DNA of 38,598 nt. Origin: Peptoniphilaceae bacterium (lineage in GTDB: Bacteria; Bacillota; Clostridia; Tissierellales; Peptoniphilaceae). The position numbers and the translations under genes are program-made. This document shows, one piece after another, positions 8,246 to 15,756 of this stretch. Location: NCBI GenBank assembly GCA_022779285.1, contig JALFST010000014.1, positions 1 through 38,598 of the forward strand, written 5' to 3'. Every line of letters begins with the position of its first letter. The first letter of the stretch is position 1. Below the pieces are notes generated by a model. That model was not told where the DNA came from. It searched no databases and saw only the letters and a program-made list of their open reading frames with translations.

Positions 8246-9206
8246 TTTTCTATTTCGTAAAGAGCAATGGATTCCTCTGATACTAATCGCGCTTCTTTTG
8301 TTTGTGAGCATGATGTCATATGTCCGGGAAAAGAATCAAAATATCCGGGAAACAAAAAAATTTCAGGAGGCGAAGGACCTGCTGGAGCTGGGATTCTCTC
8401 GTGAAGCGGAGCAGATTTTACAAGATATTTCAACAAAAAACCGGGGTCTCAATCATCAAATCGCAGGACTTCGATTTCAGATAGCCATAAAAAGCGGAAA
8501 TGCGGAAAGAGCTGTGAAGATTTGGAAAAATGATCTCAGCCATGCCGATAAGAAGGAGAATATCCAAGGCTTGATCGAAGCCCATATTGTTGAGCATAAA
8601 AATGCGGAAGCGTTGCGTATTCTATACCGCCTGCATAATGCACTCGATTCCGATCAAGCGCAATCGTTGGAAAACAGGATTCTCTCGTCCTATCAGCTTT
8701 TACCGACAAAACTCGCTCTATATAGTGAGTGGACAGAGTCGGGATCTGCAATTGCCACCGATGAAGCAGGATATCATATCATCACGGCAAAAGGCGATAT
8801 GCAGTCAAATGCATCATATGAATGGATCGGTATCGGTCAAAATGGATTTGTCGCCGAGGCAAGAGATCATTTTTTTCTTCTCGATTGGCAAGGAAAATTT
8901 GTCAGAGCATTGGAGCGCAAGGAAGAAGAGAAAATAAAGGAAAAGTATAATCCAAAGACTCCGGCAATGTTCACTTCCGAGGATCTGATCACTCAAGAAC
9001 CAGGAGAATCCGAAATCGATTTATATCAGGAAAACGGAAAAATAGGCTATCAAATCCGAGGGCATCCCCTGACACCGCCGATTTTTACAAAAGCAAGCAG
9101 ACTGAGCCGGATGGGAGTAGGTTTTGTTGTAGAGGGAGAAGTCTGTTACCGGATCCAATTTGAGGCATTGGAAAAGGGATGGCCTGAATCCAAAGGGAAT
9201 GAATGA
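8232..9206 (+). CDS. Membrane-anchored TPR-like protein, last gene of Tad operon
   Basis: A 324-residue protein of unknown function. The ATG at 8232 follows AAGGAGAAA and overlaps the TadE-like gene by 14 bases; upstream in-frame codons lie inside that gene. Residues 13-30 (WIPLILIALLLFVSMMSY) form one membrane helix after a short basic cytoplasmic part. Residues 40-160 are alternating helices of the TPR type (for example FQEAKDLLELGFSREAEQIL). From about 175 onward the pattern changes to short beta strands with W-x-G and F-L-L-D-W-Q-G-K-type motifs, like WG or beta-propeller repeats. Topology predicts an extracytoplasmic domain. It may be a pilus-associated assembly or adhesion factor; this is inferred only from its place in the operon. 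Confidence 0.7.
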   Translation: MKCRDFLFRKEQWIPLILIALLLFVSMMSYVREKNQNIRETKKFQEAKDLLELGFSREAEQILQDISTKNRGLNHQIAGLRFQIAIKSGNAERAVKIWKNDLSHADKKENIQGLIEAHIVEHKNAEALRILYRLHNALDSDQAQSLENRILSSYQLLPTKLALYSEWTESGSAIATDEAGYHIITAKGDMQSNASYEWIGIGQNGFVAEARDHFFLLDWQGKFVRALERKEEEKIKEKYNPKTPAMFTSEDLITQEPGESEIDLYQENGKIGYQIRGHPLTPPIFTKASRLSRMGVGFVVEGEVCYRIQFEALEKGWPESKGNE

Positions 9207-9247
9207 TTACCGGCATGTGAGGGAAGCGGTGACTCGGATTTTGAGAT

Positions 9248-9275
9248 TTGTTATGATTTTCAGATTTGTTATAAT
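9248..9275 (+). promoter_or_regulatory. Promoter of nadD-yqeK with tandem repeat
   Basis: TTGTTA at 9248-9253 and TATAAT at 9270-9275 are separated by 16 bases. The 11-base word AGATTTGTTAT occurs twice, at 9244-9254 and 9262-9272, exactly 18 bases apart, so one copy covers the -35 and the other the -10. The repeat may be a regulator site or a fortuitous duplication that created the promoter. It starts a new unit after the Tad operon. Confidence 0.6.
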
Positions 9276-9333
9276 AAAAACCGAAGCTCAATGAATCAAG
9301 GCAAATAGCAATTTTTGAATGGAGAGTCATGTA

Positions 9334-10662
9334 ATGAAAATCGGTCTTTATGGAGGAACATTTGATCCGATTCATGTAGGCCACCTTCTTATGGCAGAGA
9401 GTGCTCTGATCGAAGCCAATTTACAAGAGGTATCTTTTATTCCGGCATTTTCTCCGCCGCATAAGGACAGCAAAGCCGGAAATGTCGAAGATCGTGTTTC
9501 CATGCTGCGATTAGCGATTCAAGACCGGCCGCAATTCCAAATTGATATGCGGGAAATTGAATCGAAGCAGGTGCAATATTCTATTGATACCGTCAGAGAA
9601 ATTCAGTCACAACATCCGGAAAATGAATATTATTTTATCATGGGGGAGGATAGCCTGCTCAGTCTAAAAACGTGGTATCAATGGCAGAACTTGATCAAGG
9701 AAATTCCTCTTCTTGTAGTTTTACGACCGAATACGCAGGTGAGCACAAAAGAAGACCGAGAAGCGATCCTTGAGGAATTCAGGCAATACGGTGCACGTAT
9801 TCAAGTGATTGATCAATTTTCTGTAAAGTGCTCTTCTTCAGAAATTAGGGCTCAGCTGGCAAAGGGACATATGCCACGGTATATCTTTCCCCCGGATGTC
9901 ATGGACTATATCATAGAGAAACATCTTTATGGCTATCATGCAAAGCGGGAGGAAAGCTATGAGTATGCATTACAGGATTTTTACCGCAGGCTGGAAGAGG
10001 AACGGCTGCCTTATGACGAAGAACCGTACTTAGAATGGATTCCCCGTCTGCAGGAGGATTTAGGGGAGAAGCGTTGTCGCCATGTACTCGGAGTCGCAAA
10101 AACCGCACAGATGTTGGCAAGAAGATATGGAGCATCGGTAAAAAAAGCTCGCGATGCGGCGCTATTACATGATTGTGCGAAGAAAAATGAAAAACGATTT
10201 TTTCACGAGCTTCTCTTAAAGGGGATTTTACAGCCGGAGGATTGGATTCCAAGTCCCGTATACCATGCGTTTCTTGGCGGTATAGTTGCCAAGGAATATT
10301 ATGGAGTCGAGGATCCGGAGATTTTGCGCGCTATCGCGCATCATACGACCGGCTGTCCCGAAATGAGTCTGCTGGAGAAGGTGGTGATGCTTGCCGATGA
10401 AATTGAGCCTGCACGAAGCTTCAAGGGGGTGAATGAAATTCGCGCGGTGGCGCTTAAGGATCTGAATCAGGCAGTACTCATGCTTATGGATCAAACACTG
10501 GAATTTTTGATTCAAAAAGAAACAGAGATTGATGAAGAAAGTATACAGACAAGAAATCAATTGCTGATAGAGTATAAAGGGCTGGAGCCTATCCCTTCAA
10601 TTAATTCACTGGAAAGGAAATATTTTGGAAAATCAGCTTCAACAGAAAATGACAAAAAATGA
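9334..10662 (+). CDS. nadD-yqeK: Fused nicotinate-nucleotide adenylyltransferase (NadD) and YqeK HD phosphohydrolase
   Basis: Two enzymes in one 442-residue chain. Residues 1 to about 200 are NadD, which adenylates nicotinate mononucleotide in NAD synthesis: the start GLYGGTFDPIHVGHLL carries the nucleotidyltransferase GGTFDPxHxGH signature, and a SxxSSSEIR-type motif (KCSSSEIRAQLAKG) closes the domain. Residues of about 225-415 are a YqeK-type HD domain (RCRHVLGVAKTAQMLA, then LLHDCAKK with the metal-binding His279-Asp280, and IAHHTTG), a family that cleaves diadenosine tetraphosphate. In many Firmicutes these are adjacent genes; here they are one ORF with no stop between. The ATG at 9334 is preferred over one at 9319 because GGAGAG lies eight bases before it. 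rsfS follows with overlap, the usual gene order. Confidence 0.93.
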   Translation: MKIGLYGGTFDPIHVGHLLMAESALIEANLQEVSFIPAFSPPHKDSKAGNVEDRVSMLRLAIQDRPQFQIDMREIESKQVQYSIDTVREIQSQHPENEYYFIMGEDSLLSLKTWYQWQNLIKEIPLLVVLRPNTQVSTKEDREAILEEFRQYGARIQVIDQFSVKCSSSEIRAQLAKGHMPRYIFPPDVMDYIIEKHLYGYHAKREESYEYALQDFYRRLEEERLPYDEEPYLEWIPRLQEDLGEKRCRHVLGVAKTAQMLARRYGASVKKARDAALLHDCAKKNEKRFFHELLLKGILQPEDWIPSPVYHAFLGGIVAKEYYGVEDPEILRAIAHHTTGCPEMSLLEKVVMLADEIEPARSFKGVNEIRAVALKDLNQAVLMLMDQTLEFLIQKETEIDEESIQTRNQLLIEYKGLEPIPSINSLERKYFGKSASTENDKK

Positions 10663-10957
10663 ACTCATTATCAAGACAGCGGAGAACAAGCTTGCTCAAG
10701 ATATACGCTTGATTCCCATTGAAGAAAATGCGGGAATCAGCGATTATTTTCTGGTCATGACGGGCCGCAACAAAATCCATACTCAGGCGATCGCGGATGC
10801 CATCGAGGATGCATTATACAAGAACGAGATGCCGCCGCGAAGCGTGGAAGGATTTCGTGAAGGAACATGGATTCTGATGGATTGCGAGGAAACCATTGTC
10901 CATATCTTTACGGGAGCTGAGCGCAAATTCTACGATCTGGAGGGGCTCTGGTCCTGA
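10625..10957 (+). CDS. rsfS: Ribosomal silencing factor RsfS
   Basis: A 110-residue RsfS/Iojap-family protein, which binds ribosomal protein L14 of the large subunit and blocks subunit joining when nutrients are short. Family features are visible: ISDYFLVMTGRNKIHTQAIADAIE, GFREGTWILMDCEETIVHIF and the terminal ERKFYDLEGLWS. The start is read as TTG at 10625 because GGAAAGG (10611-10617) lies seven bases upstream, while the ATG at 10649 has no ribosome site. The gene overlaps the end of nadD-yqeK by 38 bases, so the two are surely cotranscribed. Confidence 0.92.
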   Translation: MENQLQQKMTKNELIIKTAENKLAQDIRLIPIEENAGISDYFLVMTGRNKIHTQAIADAIEDALYKNEMPPRSVEGFREGTWILMDCEETIVHIFTGAERKFYDLEGLWS

Positions 10958-10967
10958 GAGGAGGACC

Positions 10968-11639
10968 ATGAATCCGCGTTGGGAAAAAACTCTTTTATTC
11001 CTGGTCATGATTCTCTTTCTTGCGGTGGGCATTGCAAGATGGTTCCACAGCCGGGAAGAGAGTGATCGGGAGCTTCTTATAGAAAGCCGTGAGGAAACAA
11101 CCTCGAGAGCGAAAGGCTCCGCCCGGGCATCGCTGCCGGACAACGATACGAGACCGGAATCCGAACCGAGCCGGGCTGTGATCTATATTACCGGTGAGGT
11201 TATCCATCCGGGATTGTACACGCTGCTTCCAAGTCAGCGGATCGGAGATGCCGTAGAGGCCGCAGGCGGTTTTACGGATGATGCCGACGTTACGGCGGTC
11301 AATCTCGCGATGTATCTTCAGGATGAAATGAAAATCGTGATCCCTCGTTCTCGGGATAATGACCATACGGCCGTATCACAGGATGCTGTTACTGTTCCCG
11401 GTGCGCCGCCCGCCTCCCATTCGGGAGACGGCAGCGCACCTTCTACAGGGAAAATCAATTTGAATAAGGCGAATGCAAAAGAACTGGAAGCTTTGCCGTA
11501 TATAGGCGCTCAGAAAGCGCAGGCAATCATTCGGTATCGAAACGAGCATGCCTTCCAATCGGTGGATGAACTGAAAAATGTAAAGGGAATTGGCGAAAAA
11601 ATGCTTGAAAGAATCCGAGATCTTGTGACCGTTGATTGA
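10968..11639 (+). CDS. comEA: ComEA-like DNA-binding competence protein
   Basis: A 223-residue membrane-anchored protein: an N-terminal hydrophobic helix (about residues 8-24), a charged linker, a SLBB domain (about 70-125, AVIYITGEVIHPGLYTL and VEAAGGF) and a C-terminal pair of helix-hairpin-helix motifs (about 160-222, INLNKANAKELEALPYIG and FQSVDELKNVKGIGEK). This is the architecture of ComEA, the receptor that binds incoming DNA outside the membrane during transformation. The ATG at 10968 follows GAGAGGAGG, ten bases after the rsfS stop. No comEC or comEB is seen next to it, so actual competence is not proved. The promoter of secG lies over its 3' end. Confidence 0.88.
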   Translation: MNPRWEKTLLFLVMILFLAVGIARWFHSREESDRELLIESREETTSRAKGSARASLPDNDTRPESEPSRAVIYITGEVIHPGLYTLLPSQRIGDAVEAAGGFTDDADVTAVNLAMYLQDEMKIVIPRSRDNDHTAVSQDAVTVPGAPPASHSGDGSAPSTGKINLNKANAKELEALPYIGAQKAQAIIRYRNEHAFQSVDELKNVKGIGEKMLERIRDLVTVD

Positions 11640-11664
11640 TTCTTCGGTCACAGTTTGTTATAAT
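11636..11664 (+). promoter_or_regulatory. Promoter of secG
   Basis: TTGATT at 11636-11641 and a perfect TATAAT at 11659-11664 are separated by 17 bases. The -35 begins inside the stop region of the comEA-like gene. A likely start point is near 11671, which gives an untranslated leader of about 33 bases before the TTG of secG. Confidence 0.75.
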
Positions 11665-11703
11665 TTCCATATTATTGATTACAAGCATAAGGAGTGTGAG
11701 AAT

Positions 11704-11925
11704 TTGGACACGTTATTTATCGTCATTCTGGTAATATCCAGTATTATCATCATCGCGACGACTCTTATGATGGAGCCGAAAACAAGAGCGGGTGCTTCAT
11801 TTGGACAGGAGTCCAATGCATTCGGCAAATCGGTACATCAGTCTCGCGACAAATTTTTACAGAAGGTTACTGTGATTTTTGCAGTGATTTTTCTCGTAAG
11901 TCTCATTGCGCTGCTCGCGCTATAA
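11704..11925 (+). CDS. secG: Preprotein translocase subunit SecG
   Basis: A 73-residue SecG, the small subunit of the SecYEG protein-export channel. It has two hydrophobic helices (about residues 3-21 and 52-72) linked by the family loop, which includes a T-L-M-M-E-P segment and GASFGQESNAFGKS (compare the usual G-L-S-x-x-F/G pattern). The start is a TTG at 11704, nine bases after AAGGAG (11689-11694); the frame upstream lies within the promoter. secG-rnr-smpB is a common order in Firmicutes. A strong terminator follows, so secG is largely its own transcript here. Confidence 0.88.
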   Translation: MDTLFIVILVISSIIIIATTLMMEPKTRAGASFGQESNAFGKSVHQSRDKFLQKVTVIFAVIFLVSLIALLAL

Positions 11926-11950
11926 TGAAGAGGAGATGCATGGAAATGAA

Positions 11951-11984
11951 GGATGACTCGAAGAAAACGAGGCATCCTTTTTTT
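11951..11984 (+). terminator. Rho-independent terminator after secG
   Basis: GGATG-A-CTCG and CGAG-G-CATCC form a stem with one mismatch around an A-rich loop, followed directly by seven Ts. It lies 25 bases after the secG stop. Confidence 0.9.
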
Positions 11985-12059
11985 GTGGTGTGAATGGTGA
12001 TTTTCTTTTGGGAGAGCTGAAACAGAGATCTCATTAGCGATTTGCCCGGGAGGAAGAAT

Positions 12060-14066
12060 TTGAAAAATACAAAGAAAATAAAAAAACGTCAGCAAAAAGC
12101 GAGAAAAAGAAGATTTTATGAACTCACCGGGGTTGTTCGGGGATCCGGCAGGGGATTCGCTTTTGTTCAGCCGAGCATGGAAGAGGCGGATGAAATCTTT
12201 ATTCCAAGAGAGGACGTTCATGGCGCATTGCATGGCGATCTTGTGAGGATTCGCATCTTAAAGAAAGCCGATCCCGCTCAAAGGAAGAAAGCGGAAGGAG
12301 AAGTGCTCCGCATTCTCAAGCAAAGCAAGGATACGATCATCGGACTGTATTTGGAAGACGGAGCGGGAGGCTACGTACATCCGGATTCCAAAAATTATGG
12401 AGAGGATTTTTACATTGCCCGCTCATGTGCATTAAGCGCTAAGGACGGTGATAAGGTGATCATGGAAAGGCTTCCCCATAAGCCCCATCGGGGGCCGAGG
12501 GGCCGGGTGATTCAGGTGCTGGGAAATGCGGAAGCGCCGGGCGTTGCGGTGACCTCGATTGCTTGTGCATATGATTTTCAGCCTACATTTCCGGAGCCTG
12601 TCATTCAAGAAGCAGATAAATTGCCGAATCGTATTACAGAGAATGAATTGGAAGCAAGAAGGGACCTTCGAGATCTTTTTACCGTTACCATCGACGGAGC
12701 GGATTCCAAGGATTTTGATGATGCCATTTCCATTGAAAAAGAAGGAAATCAATATCGCATTTATGTTCATATCGCGGATGTTTCCCATTATGTAAAAGAA
12801 GGAAGCGCAATGGATCAGGAGGCGCTGAGCCGCGGAAATTCCGTTTATCTGTTGGACCGCGTCATTCCGATGCTGCCGGAAAAACTATCCAACGATTTAT
12901 GCTCGTTAAATCCGAATGCCGATCGTCTGGCGATGACGACGGAGATGCTATTGGATGAAAGAGCGGAGGTGATCTCCTATTCCTTTTATTCGTCGGTAAT
13001 TCATTCAAATTACCGCTTGATCTATGACGATGTATCGGATTACATGGAAAAAGGTCAGGAGTTCTCCCGGGATGCGGAGCTTTATTTGCATTTGGATTTA
13101 TTCCAGGAGGTTTATGATAAATTACGGATTTTGAGCGAAAAGCGTGGCGCATTGGATTTTGACTTTCCTGAGAGAAAGATCTCCTTGGACGCTGACGGCA
13201 ATGTTCTTTCTGTCGGCAGGGCAGAACGAAGAACCGCCAATCGAGTCATCGAGGAGCTTATGATCCTGACAAATCGCATAGTGGGCACCCATTTTCATGA
13301 GTTGGGCATTCCGTTTATCTATCGAATTCATGAAGCTCCGGAAAAAGAGGCAGTGGATCGATTGAATCATGCATTATCCGCCTTCGGATATGATCCGGTT
13401 TCGGAGGAAGCGGATTCCAAGGTGTTTCGCGACATTCTGGAAAGGGCGGAGGGAACTCCGCAGGAGGGGATTCTCAACAGTCTCGTTTTGAGAAGCCTTC
13501 AAAAAGCTGTGTACAGCTCACATCCGGAAGAACACTTTGGAATTGCCGCCGAACATTACACGCATTTTACCTCTCCCATTCGGCGCTACTCGGATCTCAT
13601 TGCACATCGACTCGTGAAAAATGCGCTGCAGGGAAAAAAGCGTGAGGACGAGAGGTGGCTTTCCGAGCTGAATGAACATTGTCGGCATATTTCCGATACG
13701 GAGGAGCAGGCGGAGGAGGCCGAAAGAGATGTTGAGGATTTGAAATGCGCGGAGTATATGCGAAAATATATAGGCGAAGTTCAAGACGGAATTGTGAGCT
13801 CATTGACGCATTTCGGCATATTTGTTATGTTGGAAAATACGGTGGAGGGTCTGATTCCTTTTCGAGAAATGACCGATGATTATTATTCCTATGAAGAGGA
13901 CAGATTTCGAGTGATCGGAGAGCGCTATCATCGGGAAATCCGATATGGTGATCGCGTAAAAATTCAAGTGGCGGCATCCAATCCGATCCTACGCCAAATT
14001 GATTTCCGACTATTAGAGGTGAATGGAGTAAAATATGAAGCAGGAGAGTCGATTAGTCGCAAATAA
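12060..14066 (+). CDS. rnr: Ribonuclease R
   Basis: A 668-residue RNB-family 3'-5' exoribonuclease, which degrades structured RNA and works with tmRNA-SmpB in clearing stalled messages. Order of parts: a very basic N-terminal tail (KNTKKIKKRQQKARKRR), cold-shock OB folds (from about residue 25, GVVRGSGRGFAFVQP), the RNB catalytic domain with DGADSKDFDDAISIE carrying the metal-binding Asp cluster, and a C-terminal S1 domain (GIVSSLTHFGIFVMLENTVEG). Family members often have about 700-800 residues with an N-terminal winged-helix domain; here that domain appears absent. Translation starts at TTG 12060, five bases after GGAGGA. smpB begins inside its last codons. Confidence 0.93.
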   Translation: MKNTKKIKKRQQKARKRRFYELTGVVRGSGRGFAFVQPSMEEADEIFIPREDVHGALHGDLVRIRILKKADPAQRKKAEGEVLRILKQSKDTIIGLYLEDGAGGYVHPDSKNYGEDFYIARSCALSAKDGDKVIMERLPHKPHRGPRGRVIQVLGNAEAPGVAVTSIACAYDFQPTFPEPVIQEADKLPNRITENELEARRDLRDLFTVTIDGADSKDFDDAISIEKEGNQYRIYVHIADVSHYVKEGSAMDQEALSRGNSVYLLDRVIPMLPEKLSNDLCSLNPNADRLAMTTEMLLDERAEVISYSFYSSVIHSNYRLIYDDVSDYMEKGQEFSRDAELYLHLDLFQEVYDKLRILSEKRGALDFDFPERKISLDADGNVLSVGRAERRTANRVIEELMILTNRIVGTHFHELGIPFIYRIHEAPEKEAVDRLNHALSAFGYDPVSEEADSKVFRDILERAEGTPQEGILNSLVLRSLQKAVYSSHPEEHFGIAAEHYTHFTSPIRRYSDLIAHRLVKNALQGKKREDERWLSELNEHCRHISDTEEQAEEAERDVEDLKCAEYMRKYIGEVQDGIVSSLTHFGIFVMLENTVEGLIPFREMTDDYYSYEEDRFRVIGERYHREIRYGDRVKIQVAASNPILRQIDFRLLEVNGVKYEAGESISRK

Positions 14067-14496
14067 TAAAAAGGCCAAACACGAATACTTCCTGGAAAAA
14101 ATTATAGAGGCCGGCGTTGAGCTGCGCGGCACGGAGGTCAAGAGCATTCGTCAGGGCAAGGTATCGATTCGAGAATCGTATATTGAGGTGAGAAACGGAG
14201 AAGCATGGCTTAAAGGGCTGCATATCAGCCCGTATGAGCAGGGCAATCGTTATAATGTGGATCCGATTCGGGATCGCAGACTGCTGCTGCACAAAAAAGA
14301 GATTCGTGAGCTGGATCAAGGTGTGCAGCGTGACGGCTATACGGTGATTCCTCTCTCCGTGAATATTCGCAACGGACTTGTCAAAATTGATATTGCGCTT
14401 GCCAAGGGAAAGAAATTGTACGACAAGAGACAGACATTAAAGGAGAAGGAAGCAAAAAGAGACATCGACCGGGCTGTTCGAAATGCTTTGAAATAA
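14035..14496 (+). CDS. smpB: SsrA-binding protein SmpB
   Basis: A 153-residue SmpB, the partner of tmRNA in rescue of stalled ribosomes. Family motifs are clear: NKKAKHEYFLEKIIEAGVEL, GTEVKSIRQGKVSIRESY, HISPYEQGN, and the C-terminal KLYDKRQTLKEKEAKRDIDR tail that reaches into the mRNA channel. It overlaps the end of rnr by 32 bases and uses its own TGGAGT ribosome site. The ssrA gene for tmRNA is not found in this window. Followed by a long hairpin that probably ends transcription. Confidence 0.95.
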   Translation: MKQESRLVANNKKAKHEYFLEKIIEAGVELRGTEVKSIRQGKVSIRESYIEVRNGEAWLKGLHISPYEQGNRYNVDPIRDRRLLLHKKEIRELDQGVQRDGYTVIPLSVNIRNGLVKIDIALAKGKKLYDKRQTLKEKEAKRDIDRAVRNALK

Positions 14497-14500
14497 CATT

Positions 14501-14580
14501 CCCCCTGAAGCTTCGGATCTTTTGGAATCTGCACCACATCGTCCTTGGAGAGCGGAAGCATTTTCAGGGGGATTTTTATT
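14501..14580 (+). terminator. Long hairpin terminator between smpB and msrAB (possibly bidirectional)
   Basis: CCCCCTGAA (14501-14509) pairs with TTCAGGGGG (14563-14571), and GCTTC (14510-14514) with GAAGC (14555-14559), leaving a three-base bulge and an inner region of about 40 bases. The stem is followed by ATTTTTATTTTC. It lies between two convergent genes and may stop both. The inner region is unusually long for a simple terminator. Confidence 0.65.
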
Positions 14581-14595
14581 TTCTTTGCAGAGGGA

Positions 14596-15558
14596 TTATT
14601 TCACATAGGGGATCCAGCTTCCATATCCTTCCTTTTCCATTTCCGCAAGCGGAATGAAGCGGAGAGCGGAACCGTCGATACAAAAGCGCAATCCGCCTTT
14701 ATCCTCCGGACCGTCCTGAAATACATGACCTAAATGAGAGCCGGCATGCCGGCTGCGCACCTCGGTACGTGTGCGAAACGGAATCCGGCGATCCTCTCGG
14801 TATTCGACAGCACGCTGCTGAATTGTTTTACTGAAGGAAGGCCACCCGCATCCGGCGTCATATTTGTCACGAGAGCTGAACAGAGGCTCACCGGAGACGA
14901 TATCCACATAGATACCCGGTTCAAATTGCTGATCATACGGGTGCATATGAGGGGCATCCGTGCCTTCATTTTGTGTCACATCGTATTGCTCAGCCGTCAG
15001 GGTTTGACGCAGGTAAGAATCATCGGGCTTTACATAATTTTCATAATGAGAATCCAGCGGCTGATCGGCCAGGGATAGGTCTACATGACAGTATCCGCCG
15101 GGATTTTTTTTCAAATAATCCTGATGATACCGTTCCGCATCCTTCCAGTTTTTCAGCACACCCAATTCAATGGCGATGGGAGCGCTATACCGATGCTGCA
15201 GATTTTCAAGACTTTTTTGTATGCGTAAGACAAGCTCCTGTTCCGCGTCTTCGGGATAAAAGATACCTGTACGATATTGTGTCCCGTAATCGTTGCCCTG
15301 ATGATTGATCGCTGTCGGATCGATGATTCGATAAAAATGATCCAAAAGCTCCTCCGGTGACAGCTGATTGCCGTCAAATTGTATTTTCAATGTTTCCGCA
15401 TGACCGGTGACAGCTAACTGCTGATAGGTCGTATCTTGACTTTTCCCGTTGGCATATCCCACTGTCGTGGAGGTTACTCCGGGGATGCGATTGAAATATT
15501 CCTGTATTCCCCAGAAACAACCGCCTGCAAGATATAGCGTAATATTTTTTTGTTGCAT
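14596..15558 (-). CDS. msrAB: Bifunctional methionine sulfoxide reductase MsrA-MsrB
   Basis: A 320-residue fusion that repairs both stereoisomers of oxidised methionine using thioredoxin. The N-terminal MsrA domain (about 1-160) has GGCFWG with the catalytic Cys14 and the [12 protein letters not shown] block. The C-terminal MsrB domain (about 180-315) has GCGWPSF, GHVFxDGP and the catalytic Cys293 in [13 protein letters not shown]. The usual pair of zinc-binding CxxC motifs of some MsrBs is absent. The ATG at 15558 follows AGGAGG on the minus strand. The gene is alone, facing smpB, and its promoter lies in the 15559-15700 region but is not clear. Fits an anaerobe exposed to oxidants. Confidence 0.95.
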   Translation of the reverse strand: MQQKNITLYLAGGCFWGIQEYFNRIPGVTSTTVGYANGKSQDTTYQQLAVTGHAETLKIQFDGNQLSPEELLDHFYRIIDPTAINHQGNDYGTQYRTGIFYPEDAEQELVLRIQKSLENLQHRYSAPIAIELGVLKNWKDAERYHQDYLKKNPGGYCHVDLSLADQPLDSHYENYVKPDDSYLRQTLTAEQYDVTQNEGTDAPHMHPYDQQFEPGIYVDIVSGEPLFSSRDKYDAGCGWPSFSKTIQQRAVEYREDRRIPFRTRTEVRSRHAGSHLGHVFQDGPEDKGGLRFCIDGSALRFIPLAEMEKEGYGSWIPYVK

Positions 15559-15683
15559 GCTTTCCTCCTATGTCAAGGCATTCGCCAAAAATAGTCACTG
15601 CGTATTATTTTACAACAAATCAAAGATGAAAATAGCAGCAGATGCCGGATAAAGTGCAATGAGTATATCTCTCAGTGACTTTT

Positions 15684-15703
15684 GTATTATAATTAAATAA
15701 TAC
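15684..15703 (+). promoter_or_regulatory. Putative -10/operator dyad before nfnAB
   Basis: A perfect inverted repeat GTATTAT-AATTAA-ATAATAC spans 15684-15703. A TATAAT at 15688-15693 is part of its left half, so a protein bound here would cover the -10 of the nfnAB gene. No good -35 is visible 17 bases upstream. It does not match the CIRCE or Rex consensus that I know. The site is AT-rich, so chance is not excluded. Confidence 0.4.
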
Positions 15704-15756
15704 ATAGAAATGGTGTAAAGAGCGGCTTATGGAATCAAGAATGGCAAGGAGAAAAT

